Below are positions 16,038-25,789 of a stretch of 64,000 bases of DNA, in pieces. The notes beneath the pieces are model-generated. The model saw only the letters and a program-made list of their open reading frames with translations. It was not told where the DNA came from and did no database searches. The position numbers were made by a program, and so were the translations under genes. The stretch comes from a gamma proteobacterium HIMB55 (GTDB lineage: Bacteria > Pseudomonadota > Gammaproteobacteria > Pseudomonadales > Halieaceae). Location: the NCBI GenBank assembly GCA_000227505.4, contig AGIF02000001.1:2314035-2378034 (forward strand), in the 5' to 3' direction. Numbering within the stretch: position 1 is the first letter of the stretch; each line of letters starts with the position of its first letter.

Positions 16038-16640
16038 TCAATCTTGAAAGGCTGTGGACGTCTCAGACTTATACAGCGACTGCTTGGGCTTTTCGAACAC
16101 GCGCTGAATCATAGGCTCGAAGAACGACAGTGGATAGGTCTCTGCTTCGGGGTCAAAAGCGGGGGCATCGTATTTCTCGATGAACTCGAGCGTTTGCTCG
16201 TACATCGGATGATCCTTGTAGGTCTCGCGCATATTCTTGTCGAGGCCAAGGTACTCAAAGAAGTAGTAGCCCTGAAAGATTGCATGATGCTTGACCATCC
16301 AATAGTTCGCTTCACTCACATAGGGCTGGAGTAGAACGGCGGCAATATCCGCGTGGTTTGCTGGGCCAAGGGTATCGCCAATGTCGTGCAGCAGAGCACA
16401 GACAACGTATTCTTCGTCTTTACCATCTTTATGAGCAAGCGTTGCTGTCTGCAAGCAGTGCGTCAGACGATCTACGGGGAAGCCTCCGCAGTCACCCTCG
16501 AGTAGCAGCAAATGATCGATGATTCGTTGATAGAGTGTTTTAGAAAACTCTTGCACTTCGGCACCAATGATCATCCAGTCATCCGCGGTGCCATCCTTCA
16601 TGTGGTGGAACTTTGCCCGTTCAGGTACTGCTGTATTCAT
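16038..16640 (-). CDS. HD-domain metalloprotein (PhnZ/MIOX-like)
   Basis: A 200-residue cytoplasmic HD-superfamily protein. The metal-binding set is visible as His61 (RLTHCLQTA), His85-Asp86 (ALLHDIGD), His96 and His118/119 (VKHHAIFQGYYF). The order and the extra histidines recall the diiron oxygenases PhnZ (2-amino-1-hydroxyethylphosphonate cleavage) and MIOX rather than simple phosphohydrolases. No phosphonate gene is nearby, so the substrate is open. It is monocistronic, with its own terminator, and divergent from the DUF885 gene. Confidence 0.78.
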   Translation of the reverse strand: MNTAVPERAKFHHMKDGTADDWMIIGAEVQEFSKTLYQRIIDHLLLLEGDCGGFPVDRLTHCLQTATLAHKDGKDEEYVVCALLHDIGDTLGPANHADIAAVLLQPYVSEANYWMVKHHAIFQGYYFFEYLGLDKNMRETYKDHPMYEQTLEFIEKYDAPAFDPEAETYPLSFFEPMIQRVFEKPKQSLYKSETSTAFQD

Positions 16641-16781
16641 TTTTTATTCTCCAAGTTGCCAGTATCGCGTTGAAGCACTACAAATCGTATTTGATGGTGT
16701 TAGATTAGCGCGCATTGTCGCGTTGCGCATCATTCATGCGACAACGAACTCACTCGATCACTATTTCAAGGCGAACACTTC

Positions 16782-18629
16782 ATGTCTTTATTGCCGAAAT
16801 CCCTGCTTCAGATCTCAACACTCGTTCTCATTTTTGCGTTGGGTCTTGCCGGCTGCTCCAATGAAAAAGCGGCTGAACCCGATGCGCCTTTATCACTGAC
16901 TGAATGGCTGGACGCAGAGTACGAAGAGCAACTGATGCGTTCACCTATGAATCTCACCTATCTCGGCCGCAGCGAGCGCAAAGACGAATTAGATGAATTC
17001 ACGCTGGAGTCTTATCAGGCAGATCTTGCATGGCAAGCAACATCGGTAGCCGAGATGGAGAGTCGCTTTGACCGAGCCGAGCTATCAGAGCCAGAACAGC
17101 TTTCTTACGACCTCTGGAAGTACAGCTATGAGCAGTCAGCTTCAGGAGAAGCCTACTTTTACAGCGGCCTTGTTTTCGACCAAATGAATGGTATTCATTC
17201 TTTTGTACCGACCTTTCTTATCAACTTCCACACTGTGGAGAACGTCTCGGATTTTGAAGCTCTGGTGGCGCGCTTGAATCTCATCAAGCCCCGAATGATG
17301 GATGCCTTAGATATCGCGCGCGAATCGTCAAAACGCGGTGTGGTATCCCCTTACTTCGCGATGGATGGTGTTGCCGACCAGTCACGAAAAATCATCTCAG
17401 GCCAACCTTTTGATGCTGAAGCGGAGACTGACAGCGCGATTTGGGCAGACGTACAACGAAAGCTCGCTGGGCTTTTAGAAAATGAGTTGCTCACCGAGGA
17501 CGAGGCCAATGCATTGCAAGCTGAGGCGAAAGACGCCCTGCTCTCGTCATTTGGTCCTGCGTACGAAGCTATTATTACCTGGGCTGAAGAGGAGCGTCTC
17601 TCATCGCCTGAGGTAGCAACCGGCATCGGCGCGCAGGAAGGTGGTGACGCTTACTACGCGCACTTGCTCGCCCAACAGACAACAACGGATCTAAGCGCTG
17701 ACGAGATCCATACTATTGGCCTCAACGAGGTTGCCCGGTTACGCAAAGAGATGCTCGGCATCATGGACGAGGTCGAATTCAAAGGAGACCTGCAAGCGTT
17801 CTTCGAAGAGGTTCGAAGTGGCGAGTGGAATTACTATCCGGACACTGACGAAGGCCGTCAGGCTTATATCGACGATGCGACAGCCGCCATCGACAACCTA
17901 AAAGTATTACTTCCCGAGTATTTTGGTCTCCTGCCAAAAGCTGACCTTATTGTGAAGCGGGTAGAAGCCTTCCGTGAGCGTGATGGCGCAGCACAACATT
18001 ACTACGCGGGAACACCGGATGGATCACGCCCCGGCATCTACTACGCGCACCTATCAGATATGACCGCCATGCCAAAAAATCAGCTGGAGGTCATTGCCTA
18101 TCACGAAGGGTTGCCCGGTCACCATATGCAGATCTCCATTGCGCAAGAGCTCGAAGGTGTGCCTCAGTTCCAAACGCAGCTCGGTTTTACAGCTTACGCT
18201 GAGGGCTGGGGCTTATACTCAGAAAAACTCGCCAGCGAAATGCCTGGCACTTACGCTGATGCCTATCAAAAGTTCGGGCGATTGAGCAGTGAGATCTGGC
18301 GGGCAATTCGTCTTGTGGTTGATACCGGCCTGCACTCGAAAGGCTGGACCGAGCAAGAGGCGATCGACTACTTCATGGCCAACTCACCAGAGCCTTATGA
18401 GAGTGTGCGCTCCGAGGTGCGCCGCTACATCGTCATGCCTGGGCAAGCGACCTCGTACAAGATTGGCATGATCAAGATTCTGGAATTGCGATCGACCGCC
18501 ATCGAAGCGCTTGGGGATGACTTCGATATCCGTGGCTTCCACGACACGGTGCTGGGTGCAGGCTCGCTGCCGCTCGACTTGCTGGAGCGACGTGTCATGC
18601 AGTGGATTGAGACAGTTAAAGCGGGCTGA
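16782..18629 (+). CDS. DUF885-family lipoprotein, putative metallopeptidase
   Basis: A 615-residue secreted lipoprotein: signal peptide with lipobox LAGC (Cys25), then an all-helical DUF885 body. The conserved metal-site motif HEGLPGHHMQ is present (His441, Glu442, His447/448), followed by the family GFTAYAEGWGLYSEKLA. These proteins resemble thermolysin-like or carboxypeptidase-type zinc enzymes and are abundant in marine gammaproteobacteria; their substrates are poorly known. It probably acts in the periplasm on peptides. Confidence 0.88.
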   Translation: MSLLPKSLLQISTLVLIFALGLAGCSNEKAAEPDAPLSLTEWLDAEYEEQLMRSPMNLTYLGRSERKDELDEFTLESYQADLAWQATSVAEMESRFDRAELSEPEQLSYDLWKYSYEQSASGEAYFYSGLVFDQMNGIHSFVPTFLINFHTVENVSDFEALVARLNLIKPRMMDALDIARESSKRGVVSPYFAMDGVADQSRKIISGQPFDAEAETDSAIWADVQRKLAGLLENELLTEDEANALQAEAKDALLSSFGPAYEAIITWAEEERLSSPEVATGIGAQEGGDAYYAHLLAQQTTTDLSADEIHTIGLNEVARLRKEMLGIMDEVEFKGDLQAFFEEVRSGEWNYYPDTDEGRQAYIDDATAAIDNLKVLLPEYFGLLPKADLIVKRVEAFRERDGAAQHYYAGTPDGSRPGIYYAHLSDMTAMPKNQLEVIAYHEGLPGHHMQISIAQELEGVPQFQTQLGFTAYAEGWGLYSEKLASEMPGTYADAYQKFGRLSSEIWRAIRLVVDTGLHSKGWTEQEAIDYFMANSPEPYESVRSEVRRYIVMPGQATSYKIGMIKILELRSTAIEALGDDFDIRGFHDTVLGAGSLPLDLLERRVMQWIETVKAG

Positions 18630-18654
18630 GAATAAGCAGCCCGATGGTCTGGCC

Positions 18655-19410
18655 TCAGGCGGCTGCCTGAGTCCGGATCATTTGCGATCCCTCGAGCTCC
18701 TCAAGTGCCGCACGGTACTTCGAGGGTGGTGTGAAACCGAGCTCCTCTCGCACTTTGGCTAGTGGCTCGTGAAGCCGGTCTTCCCATCGGGTAAACAACA
18801 TCCACTCTGCAGACTGGCCGATCTCTCGTCCTTCTTTAACGAGTGTTTTGAGATCTAGCTCAGGGTTCTCTTTTTGGCCCTTGGTTCGACCCATGAAAAT
18901 AATGAAATCGATACCGCGAGATGGCGTCTGAGTTGTCATAAACGACAGCAGGCAAAGCTCACCTAACGTATCCCGACCGTAGCCGGTCATCACGTGCTGC
19001 AGGTCATGAATATCCCGAAGGCGATCACCTAGCCAGCGCTCGTGACGCCCAATTTTTTCAAACCTAGGCGCTTCTTCACTCGAGGCAATCAAGCCATCAG
19101 CTGATAAGCCTTCACGATGCACGAAGTCGTAATAAGCGCGGCCAATGCTGCCTTCGGGCATCGCTAAAAGCGCCTCGCGGTCGTTGAGTGCCGTAACAAT
19201 ATTCGGCTGCTCCTGAAGGAGACGCATGCCCCGGTCGTCCGCACGCATGCGCATCAGCGCTCTACCGAGAGAGTTGCCGCGGAGGGCCTCCAAAATCTTG
19301 AAAACCTGGCCCGTGTCATCGGGGTCTCGAAGCAAGCGAGAGATCGCGAGGCCCGCCTGAATCGGTTTAATGCGGTTTTGTTCGTACCATCGAGAAAATG
19401 CACGCAACAT
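18655..19410 (-). CDS. coq4: COQ4-family ubiquinone biosynthesis protein
   Basis: A 251-residue protein of the COQ4 family. The diagnostic metal motif HDxxH-x11-E is complete: His135, Asp136, His139, Glu151 (HDLQHVMTGYGRDTLGE). The downstream SFMTTQTPSRGI and the C-terminal PLAKVREELGFTPP are also typical. Eukaryotic COQ4 takes part in the C1 decarboxylation/hydroxylation stage of coenzyme Q synthesis; the bacterial role is likely similar. No other ubi gene is in the window. It is last in a row of four minus-strand genes with gaps of roughly 60-120 nt. Confidence 0.9.
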   Translation of the reverse strand: MLRAFSRWYEQNRIKPIQAGLAISRLLRDPDDTGQVFKILEALRGNSLGRALMRMRADDRGMRLLQEQPNIVTALNDREALLAMPEGSIGRAYYDFVHREGLSADGLIASSEEAPRFEKIGRHERWLGDRLRDIHDLQHVMTGYGRDTLGELCLLSFMTTQTPSRGIDFIIFMGRTKGQKENPELDLKTLVKEGREIGQSAEWMLFTRWEDRLHEPLAKVREELGFTPPSKYRAALEELEGSQMIRTQAAA

Positions 19411-19530
19411 AAGAATTTTATGCCTAAAAGAATATTCGTTTCGCAGAGAGTAACAAATTTAGATCAATTATCCCTAGCGCCGAAGGCCGCCACGGTCTCG
19501 CGTGCGATTCTATGAAAATAGGGCGAGTGG

Positions 19531-20991
19531 CTAGAATACGAGAGGAACGGCGAGCGTGGCGAGCAGCGTCAGAACCACTAGCGCAACGAGGTTCATAAAA
19601 AACCCCGCGCGTACCATTTCAGGAATCGTGAGAACACCGGTGGAAAAAACAATGGCATTGGGCGGTGTGGCTACCGGCAACATAAAGGCGCAGCTAGCAG
19701 CCAATGTTACCGGTACGCAGAGGACCAGCGGCTCGATGCCGGATTGTGCGGCGATGGCTGCGATGACCGGGAGGAAGGTAGCGGTTGTTGCCAAGTTACT
19801 TGTGAGCTCTGTTAGAAAGACCACCAAACCTGCAGCCGCCACGATGAGAACCAGAGTACCGAGGTTGGCCACGGGTAGCAGTGACTCGCCCAACCACACC
19901 GCGAGGCCAGAACCTGAGACTTGGGCGGCGAGAGCTAGCCCTCCACCAAACAGGATCAAGACACCCCATGGCAGACGCGCAACATCGTCCCAATCCATAA
20001 GACGGGAAGCTGAACCTTTCTCCGAGGGAATGACATATAACAACAGCGCTGCCGCCATTACGATACCGGCGTCACTGAGCCCCTCTAGCCCAGACACCGT
20101 ATTGAGCCATTTCCTCGACATCCAGAGCGCAACAACCATAAGAAAAAGCAAACCGACGCGCCACTCGGGAACCGACATGACACCCATCTCAGTGCGCATA
20201 TCTCGGATGACCTCGGCCGCTTCTGGACTCGCCGGTATATCGACGCGAAAAGCGACTCGCGTAAGGACAAGCCAACCGAGAGGCAATAAAACCAGAGCCA
20301 GTGGAAGGCCAATCAGCATCCAATCGAAAAATGCGATTTGTCTGCCGTAGGTTTCTTCGACAAATCCGGCCAATAGCACGTTTGGCGGTGTTCCAATAAT
20401 CGTAGACATGCCTCCAACAGTCGTGGCGTAGGCGAGGGCAAGTAACAAAGCCACTTGAAAGCGACGTTTGTCAGCGTCGGAAACGCCTGCCGATTTCTCA
20501 GCCACCATCGCGGCTACTGATGCAGCAATCGGCAGTAGCATCATGGCCGTTGACGTATTCGTCATCCACATAGAGAGAAGCGCTGCCGCCAACATAAAGC
20601 CCAAGATCAGTTTCCGCCCGTCAGTCCCTGTTTTCGAGAGGACCGTGAGCGCAATACGGCGATGCAACGACCACTTCTCAACGGCGAGTGCTAGCACAAA
20701 GGCACCCATAAAGAGGAAGATCGTCGGATGCGCATAGCTCTGAGCAACGGCTTTAACCGGCATGACTTGTAAAATCGGGAAGCTAACCAGCGGAATGAAC
20801 GCTGTTGCGGCGACAGGAATCGCCTCAGTCGACCACCAAGTCGCCATCCAAATACCGACTCCGGCGACCAACCAGGCCTCGCGTGACATCGTTTCCTGAG
20901 AACTGCTTGTCAGCAACATCAGAAAAAAGACGATCGGTCCTGTCCACAGACCTATCTGTTTTACTAGCGGATGTTCTCTTTCGGTCATCAC
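19531..20991 (-). CDS. DASS/SLC13-family sodium-coupled anion transporter
   Basis: A 486-residue inner-membrane protein with about a dozen hydrophobic segments. The DASS signature SNLATTATFLPVIAA is near residue 395, and the N-terminal half carries the matching inverted-repeat motif TNTSTAMMLLPIA. The family imports dicarboxylates, citrate, sulfate or similar anions with Na+. The exact substrate cannot be read from sequence. A second in-frame ATG one codon later is equally possible. The gene lies in a minus-strand series with NhaC and the beta-propeller lipoprotein upstream. Confidence 0.88.
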   Translation of the reverse strand: MMTEREHPLVKQIGLWTGPIVFFLMLLTSSSQETMSREAWLVAGVGIWMATWWSTEAIPVAATAFIPLVSFPILQVMPVKAVAQSYAHPTIFLFMGAFVLALAVEKWSLHRRIALTVLSKTGTDGRKLILGFMLAAALLSMWMTNTSTAMMLLPIAASVAAMVAEKSAGVSDADKRRFQVALLLALAYATTVGGMSTIIGTPPNVLLAGFVEETYGRQIAFFDWMLIGLPLALVLLPLGWLVLTRVAFRVDIPASPEAAEVIRDMRTEMGVMSVPEWRVGLLFLMVVALWMSRKWLNTVSGLEGLSDAGIVMAAALLLYVIPSEKGSASRLMDWDDVARLPWGVLILFGGGLALAAQVSGSGLAVWLGESLLPVANLGTLVLIVAAAGLVVFLTELTSNLATTATFLPVIAAIAAQSGIEPLVLCVPVTLAASCAFMLPVATPPNAIVFSTGVLTIPEMVRAGFFMNLVALVVLTLLATLAVPLVF

Positions 20992-21048
20992 ACCAATCTC
21001 CCGGTTTTCGTAAGAGATCTAATCACTAACTTTTTACCTTGCCTCTGA

Positions 21049-23058
21049 TCAAGGCCTAAGCGCACTAACCGCCTCGGGGTTCGACCAAAAGCCACCCAAT
21101 AAGTCTGCTTGGGAGATTACGTACAAAGCCTCGCTATCGAGGATGACCCGCGTATCACCGTCCACCGAGTAAGGTTCGAGCGTCACCTCCCCCACAGGCA
21201 CCACCGCCGCCTCTTCAGGCGAATTCTTATTGGCTATTTCGAACAGAGCAATGCGGTCTGTCTGCACGTACTCATCCTCAATTAGGCCGCTCGCAGCGTA
21301 AGGAACCGTGAGTCGATCGGTCTCTGCTCCTGCCAGGTAGGTAAAGGCGTAACGGTTGTACTGCGCGGGACTATAACTCCAATCCATATCCTCACCGAGC
21401 TCGACCAGCCCTTGTGACGTCGGTGAAGTCACATCGCTAATGTTGTACAACTCGAGCTTAGGAAAGAAACGATCGCTAGAACCCAAGCCGAGCAGTAAAT
21501 CGTCTGACACCTCGTGCAGCAGATCTGAGAATCCCGGCACCTCTAGCTCTCCAACAATTGAAGGCTGGGTCGGGTCTGAGAGATCGATAACATACAAAGG
21601 ATCTATTCGCTCAAAGGTCACCATGTAGGCGCGATCACCCATGAAGCGAACGCCGTAGAGATCCTCATTGGGCTTTCCAATCCGCGCCTCAGCGTCATCC
21701 CCCAATGATCCCAGAACGTCGAGCTCGGGTGCGTTATCAGCCGGAGAAAGTGTGAACAAGCGATGCGTGAACGCATCCTCGGGATCGCCTGTCCACTCAG
21801 TAGTCACGAGTCGCAGCACGCCACCAGACTCGCTAATACGAAAATCTGCATTACCGCCACTGTAAAGCTCGCCTTCGACCGACTCTGAACCCAGGTAATC
21901 GAAACTGTCGCGGGCCAAAAGATGAACCAACGTGCTCCGCAGCTCCAGATCCCAGCGAACATGGGTCAGAGCTATGAATGTGCTACCCATGTACACGCCT
22001 GACACGGGCTCAAAAGTACAAGCCGCTCGTAAAATCTCACCTGTCTCAGCCGACAGGGCGAGGAAAGTCGTCAAAGTTGAATCGCTTGGCGCTGGCTCTG
22101 CCAAAGGGTGCTCGGGGTCTGCTCGGTAACAACTGTCGAGTGTTAACGGTTCTACGACTTCACCGTCGATACGAACCTCTGGAAGAATATCAGTGTCCGT
22201 AGCCTCGGCGAGCAGGGCTTCGTTATTGGCAACTTCTTCTTCAGTTTGTGGGTAACTCACCAAGCCTTCTATACTCGGCGCGTGACGCGAAATAACAAAG
22301 ATCTCATTTCCCGCACGCCGAGAGGCGACCAATGCGCCCTCTACCGTCACTGTGTTGGTCAGTTCAGGGTTCTCAACATCTGTTAGGTCGTAGTTGAGCA
22401 GTGACACCTGCTCGTCGAGCCAACCGTCAGAGGTTGTTAACTGCTCACCAAAAGCACCCCACCACGCTGTAGATAGCAATACCTGAAGCCGCGACTCTGA
22501 CAGATACATACCTTCTGCAGTCTGGCCCTCTTCCAGGGTAATGACGCCCGCCGGTGTCGCCGACCCCGAACTTGGATCAGTCTGATAAAGGGCTATTTCG
22601 GTCTCTCCTACGCCCCCCGATGGCGGTGGCAAGGCATCCGAGGCAACACGTGGCTCCACGACAAAGCAGCAACCACTGCGGCTCGGTGCTATCGCAAGTG
22701 TCGAGCCGTTGTATTTGACGATATCGTATTCGTCGACGTCACTCTCAAGGGTGTAAGTCGTCGAAAAGCCACCGCTGTCAGAGGAAATATCAGCAACGGG
22801 TGCGGCCTCAAAAACGGGACCACCGGTGGCGCTCCGCGTCATGCCAATTCGTGTCAGTTTTGCGGTGTAATCGGCGAGACCTGAACCTTCAGTTTCACCG
22901 TCGGTCTCACTGTTGACCCAAAGTCCTGTGGGCGGCGGTGGTGGCGAAACAACGATAGGTGGTGGATTACTGGTAGACCCTCCGCCTCCGCCGCCACAGG
23001 CATTGACTAGCGAAAGGAGGACCAGACTTATCAGTAACTTGAAAATCTGCACTGTCAA
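21049..23058 (-). CDS. Secreted beta-propeller domain lipoprotein
   Basis: A 669-residue exported protein. The N-terminus has a signal peptide with a lipobox-like LVNAC (Cys21), a run of six glycines and a proline-rich linker. The rest matches the secreted beta-propeller family distantly related to WD-40: DEYDIVKYNGSTLAI, the EQLTTSDGWL region, RFMGDRAYMVTFERIDPLYVIDLSDP and a late VLDSEALYVIS. These proteins are surface-anchored and their function is unknown; protein binding is a guess. The spacing to the DASS gene is 57 nt. Confidence 0.85.
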   Translation of the reverse strand: MTVQIFKLLISLVLLSLVNACGGGGGGSTSNPPPIVVSPPPPPTGLWVNSETDGETEGSGLADYTAKLTRIGMTRSATGGPVFEAAPVADISSDSGGFSTTYTLESDVDEYDIVKYNGSTLAIAPSRSGCCFVVEPRVASDALPPPSGGVGETEIALYQTDPSSGSATPAGVITLEEGQTAEGMYLSESRLQVLLSTAWWGAFGEQLTTSDGWLDEQVSLLNYDLTDVENPELTNTVTVEGALVASRRAGNEIFVISRHAPSIEGLVSYPQTEEEVANNEALLAEATDTDILPEVRIDGEVVEPLTLDSCYRADPEHPLAEPAPSDSTLTTFLALSAETGEILRAACTFEPVSGVYMGSTFIALTHVRWDLELRSTLVHLLARDSFDYLGSESVEGELYSGGNADFRISESGGVLRLVTTEWTGDPEDAFTHRLFTLSPADNAPELDVLGSLGDDAEARIGKPNEDLYGVRFMGDRAYMVTFERIDPLYVIDLSDPTQPSIVGELEVPGFSDLLHEVSDDLLLGLGSSDRFFPKLELYNISDVTSPTSQGLVELGEDMDWSYSPAQYNRYAFTYLAGAETDRLTVPYAASGLIEDEYVQTDRIALFEIANKNSPEEAAVVPVGEVTLEPYSVDGDTRVILDSEALYVISQADLLGGFWSNPEAVSALRP

Positions 23059-23153
23059 ACCCCCAATAGTTTTTATTGGCTAAATCATCAAAATGGGCAA
23101 CGACATCTGCTCCCCACTCACGAAAGCGAAACTGCCCACGTGTAAAGAGCGCT

Positions 23154-24545
23154 CTAATTAAGCCACTCTGCAAAAGCACCTAAAAGCTCAACGACCTCTG
23201 GCGCAACAAAAAAGCAGATTGCCGCAATACATGCAGACAAAATCGCGTAAGGAAGCTGGGTAATCGCGTGTTGATAGGTGTCGCAACCTGCGCCTTGCGC
23301 TGACAGCACCGTCGAGTCCGAGTAGAAGCAAGCGTGACTGCCGAAGCCGCTGGCCGATAACAAGGCACCGATCACTAGTGGAACACTCACACCGTAGGCC
23401 TCAGCCAAAGGGAAAGCAACGGGCATGGCGATCGCGATGACACCCCAGTTTGATCCCGTTGCGAAAGACACGGCAGACATGGTGATAAAGATGATTACCG
23501 GTAGCCATGTTGCCGTCATGTAAGGCTTCACCGCTTGAATGACATAGTCTGTAAGTCCAATCCGGTCGTTTGCTTCGACGAAGACAAAAAGCGCGAGCAA
23601 CATAGCTAGCACGGGCACCATGATTTTGATGCCGTTCGTACAGGTATCGAAAAGCTCAGAAAGAGGCATGATTCTTAAGGACGCGTAGTAGGCCACCGTG
23701 ACGATGATTCCAGCGATGACACCGCGCAGTAAGTCGACACTGGGCGAGAGCGACAAGACAGGAAAGATCGTGAAGTAGAGAAGCGCTGCAATGGGAATGA
23801 AGAACGTCCCCGCTCCCCCCGAACCAAATTCCATTTCATTCGATGGATCTTCTGAGATACCCAACTCGCCCGTTTCCTCGGCGAGCGCTTCAGCTTTAGC
23901 CATAGCGCCAAGCCGAGGGATGATACCCATTACGACCAGCGGCACCACAAGCACTGCGATGATTGGGTAAAACATATAGGGAATCGACTCGATAAAGAGA
24001 GACAAGCCTTGTCCATCAGCGGCAACAGCATTTTTCTCCAGAAGGCCTGCAAAGTAGGCGCCCCAGCTAGATATGGGTATCAGGAGACACAACGGTGCCG
24101 CTGTTGAATCAACAACGTAGGCAAGCATGGCGCGAGAAGTTTTGAAACGGTCGGTTACCGCTTTCATGGTTGCACCAACGGTCAGGGAGTTGAGGTAATC
24201 GTCCAGAAAGATCACCAGACCCAGCACCCAAGTTGTCAGCAGGCTCTGCCGCTTATTTTGAAGACGAGCGAGCAATAGCCGGCCAAAGGCCATCGAGCCA
24301 CCGCTACGCACAAGAAGCGCAATGAAAACGCCATAGAGGGCACACACCAAAATAATCCAAGCGATGTCTTCATCGCGGAGAACGGATAGGGAAACTTCAG
24401 CAAGAGTCGCAACAAAACCAACACCGTCCATGATGAGAAAGGCGAAAATGGCACCGGCAATAACAGACTCCAGCGTTCGCCTTGTTTTGATAGCCAGTGC
24501 TAAGACCAGCGCTGTTGGCAGCAAGCTGACAATTCCGTATTCCAT
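23154..24545 (-). CDS. NhaC-family Na+/H+ antiporter
   Basis: A 463-residue inner-membrane protein with about 11-12 segments. Family landmarks include FLDDYLNSLTVGATMKAV and TGSNWGVIAIAMPVAFPLAEAYG, plus SHACFYSDSTVLSAQGAGC near the end. Members exchange Na+ for H+ or move organic acids or amino acids. The frame opens with a TTG at 24554; I use the ATG at 24545, with AGGGGG and GGGGG upstream. Sodium export fits a marine host. First gene of the minus-strand series towards coq4. Confidence 0.88.
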   Translation of the reverse strand: MEYGIVSLLPTALVLALAIKTRRTLESVIAGAIFAFLIMDGVGFVATLAEVSLSVLRDEDIAWIILVCALYGVFIALLVRSGGSMAFGRLLLARLQNKRQSLLTTWVLGLVIFLDDYLNSLTVGATMKAVTDRFKTSRAMLAYVVDSTAAPLCLLIPISSWGAYFAGLLEKNAVAADGQGLSLFIESIPYMFYPIIAVLVVPLVVMGIIPRLGAMAKAEALAEETGELGISEDPSNEMEFGSGGAGTFFIPIAALLYFTIFPVLSLSPSVDLLRGVIAGIIVTVAYYASLRIMPLSELFDTCTNGIKIMVPVLAMLLALFVFVEANDRIGLTDYVIQAVKPYMTATWLPVIIFITMSAVSFATGSNWGVIAIAMPVAFPLAEAYGVSVPLVIGALLSASGFGSHACFYSDSTVLSAQGAGCDTYQHAITQLPYAILSACIAAICFFVAPEVVELLGAFAEWLN

Positions 24546-24675
24546 TGCCCCCAAACGCCCCCTGTGGAAATCGATAGATAATGAGTCTACATGGCGGAAG
24601 CGTAAAAATTCACCTTAGCTTGAGTTTTTTGGTGCGAACCTCCATCCTCGCGCGTCACTCAAGCTCGACGTACAG

Positions 24676-25701
24676 GTGCACGCTCTGAACACACCGAAGA
24701 ACAGTCAAACCCGGATTGCCGTCATCGGCGGTGGCTCTTGGGGAACGACGCTAGCTTCACTGGTAAGTCGTAACGCGAGAGTGACGCTTTGGGCGCGTGA
24801 TGAGACAGTTGTCAGCGAGATAAATGCGGCGCACACCCACGAGCGTTATCTCAGCGGTTTAGAACTAAACCCGCTTCTTGTTGCCACGACGGATCTCAAC
24901 GAGGCACTCGAGGGTGCCCATGCGGTTCTCGTTGCGATTCCCTCACACACTTTCCGAAGCGTTTTCGAACGCGTTGCTCCGCTTGTCCCCAACAACGTGC
25001 CGATTATCAGCATGACAAAGGGACTCGAAGCGAGCACCCAAAAGCGCATGACTGAGGTGATAAGCGACTACTGTCCTCAGCACCCAGTTGGTGTCATCAC
25101 AGGACCGAACCTCGCGAAGGAAATTCTGGAAGGTAAAGCTGCAGCAAGTGTCTTGGCGCTGGATGATCCGTCAGCTCAATGGTTGCAGCCGATATTGAAC
25201 GTTGGACTCTTCCGGACCTACCACAACAGCGACGTGGTTGGCTGTGAGCTCGGTGGGATCCTCAAAAACATCATTGCGATTGCCGTGGGGCTCGGCGATG
25301 GCCTAGGCGCAGGCGATAATACAAGAGCCGCGCTGATTACTCGCGGTTTAGCCGAAGTCACTCGATTGGGAACGGCTATTGGTGGACGGGCTGAAACCTT
25401 CGCAGGTCTGGCAGGCATGGGCGATATGATTGCAACCTGTAACAGTCCGCAGAGCCGAAACCGATACGTAGGTCTAGAATTAGCCAAAGGTAAATCGGTC
25501 GAAGAAATTACCAGTGCTATGAACATGGTGGCCGAAGGCGTAAAAAGCGCACCTACCGTTGTGTCACTCGCCAACAAGTTCGATGTTGAAGTACCTATTT
25601 GCACTGAAATCCATCGAATCCTCGAGGGTAAGGCCGACGCTACGCGAGTTTATCGCGGTCTTCTCCGTGTTGTTGCTGGCGCTGAATCAGAGCCGGGTTG
25701 A
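24676..25701 (+). CDS. gpsA: Glycerol-3-phosphate dehydrogenase [NAD(P)+]
   Basis: A 341-residue cytoplasmic enzyme reducing dihydroxyacetone phosphate to sn-glycerol 3-phosphate for phospholipid synthesis. The NAD-binding GGGSWGTTLA is close to the N-terminus; TGPNLAKEI, the catalytic Lys in GGILKNIIAIAVG and GLAGMGDMIATC are all present. GTG start without a strong ribosome-binding site. Expressed separately from the divergent NhaC gene. Length and motifs are normal for the family. Confidence 0.94.
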   Translation: MHALNTPKNSQTRIAVIGGGSWGTTLASLVSRNARVTLWARDETVVSEINAAHTHERYLSGLELNPLLVATTDLNEALEGAHAVLVAIPSHTFRSVFERVAPLVPNNVPIISMTKGLEASTQKRMTEVISDYCPQHPVGVITGPNLAKEILEGKAAASVLALDDPSAQWLQPILNVGLFRTYHNSDVVGCELGGILKNIIAIAVGLGDGLGAGDNTRAALITRGLAEVTRLGTAIGGRAETFAGLAGMGDMIATCNSPQSRNRYVGLELAKGKSVEEITSAMNMVAEGVKSAPTVVSLANKFDVEVPICTEIHRILEGKADATRVYRGLLRVVAGAESEPG

Positions 25702-25789
25702 CCTTAAGCTCGTTCCTTCTGATTGTTTCATTGTTCGCAAGATCGTTTTCATGATTAGTCGACTGATACCTGCTTGGAGCTTTTAAGAC

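Noticed and set aside
19556-20350. A 264-residue plus-strand open frame antisense to the DASS transporter
   Set aside because: It is Ser/Thr/Arg-rich shadow coding opposite a clear membrane transporter, with no recognisable domain.
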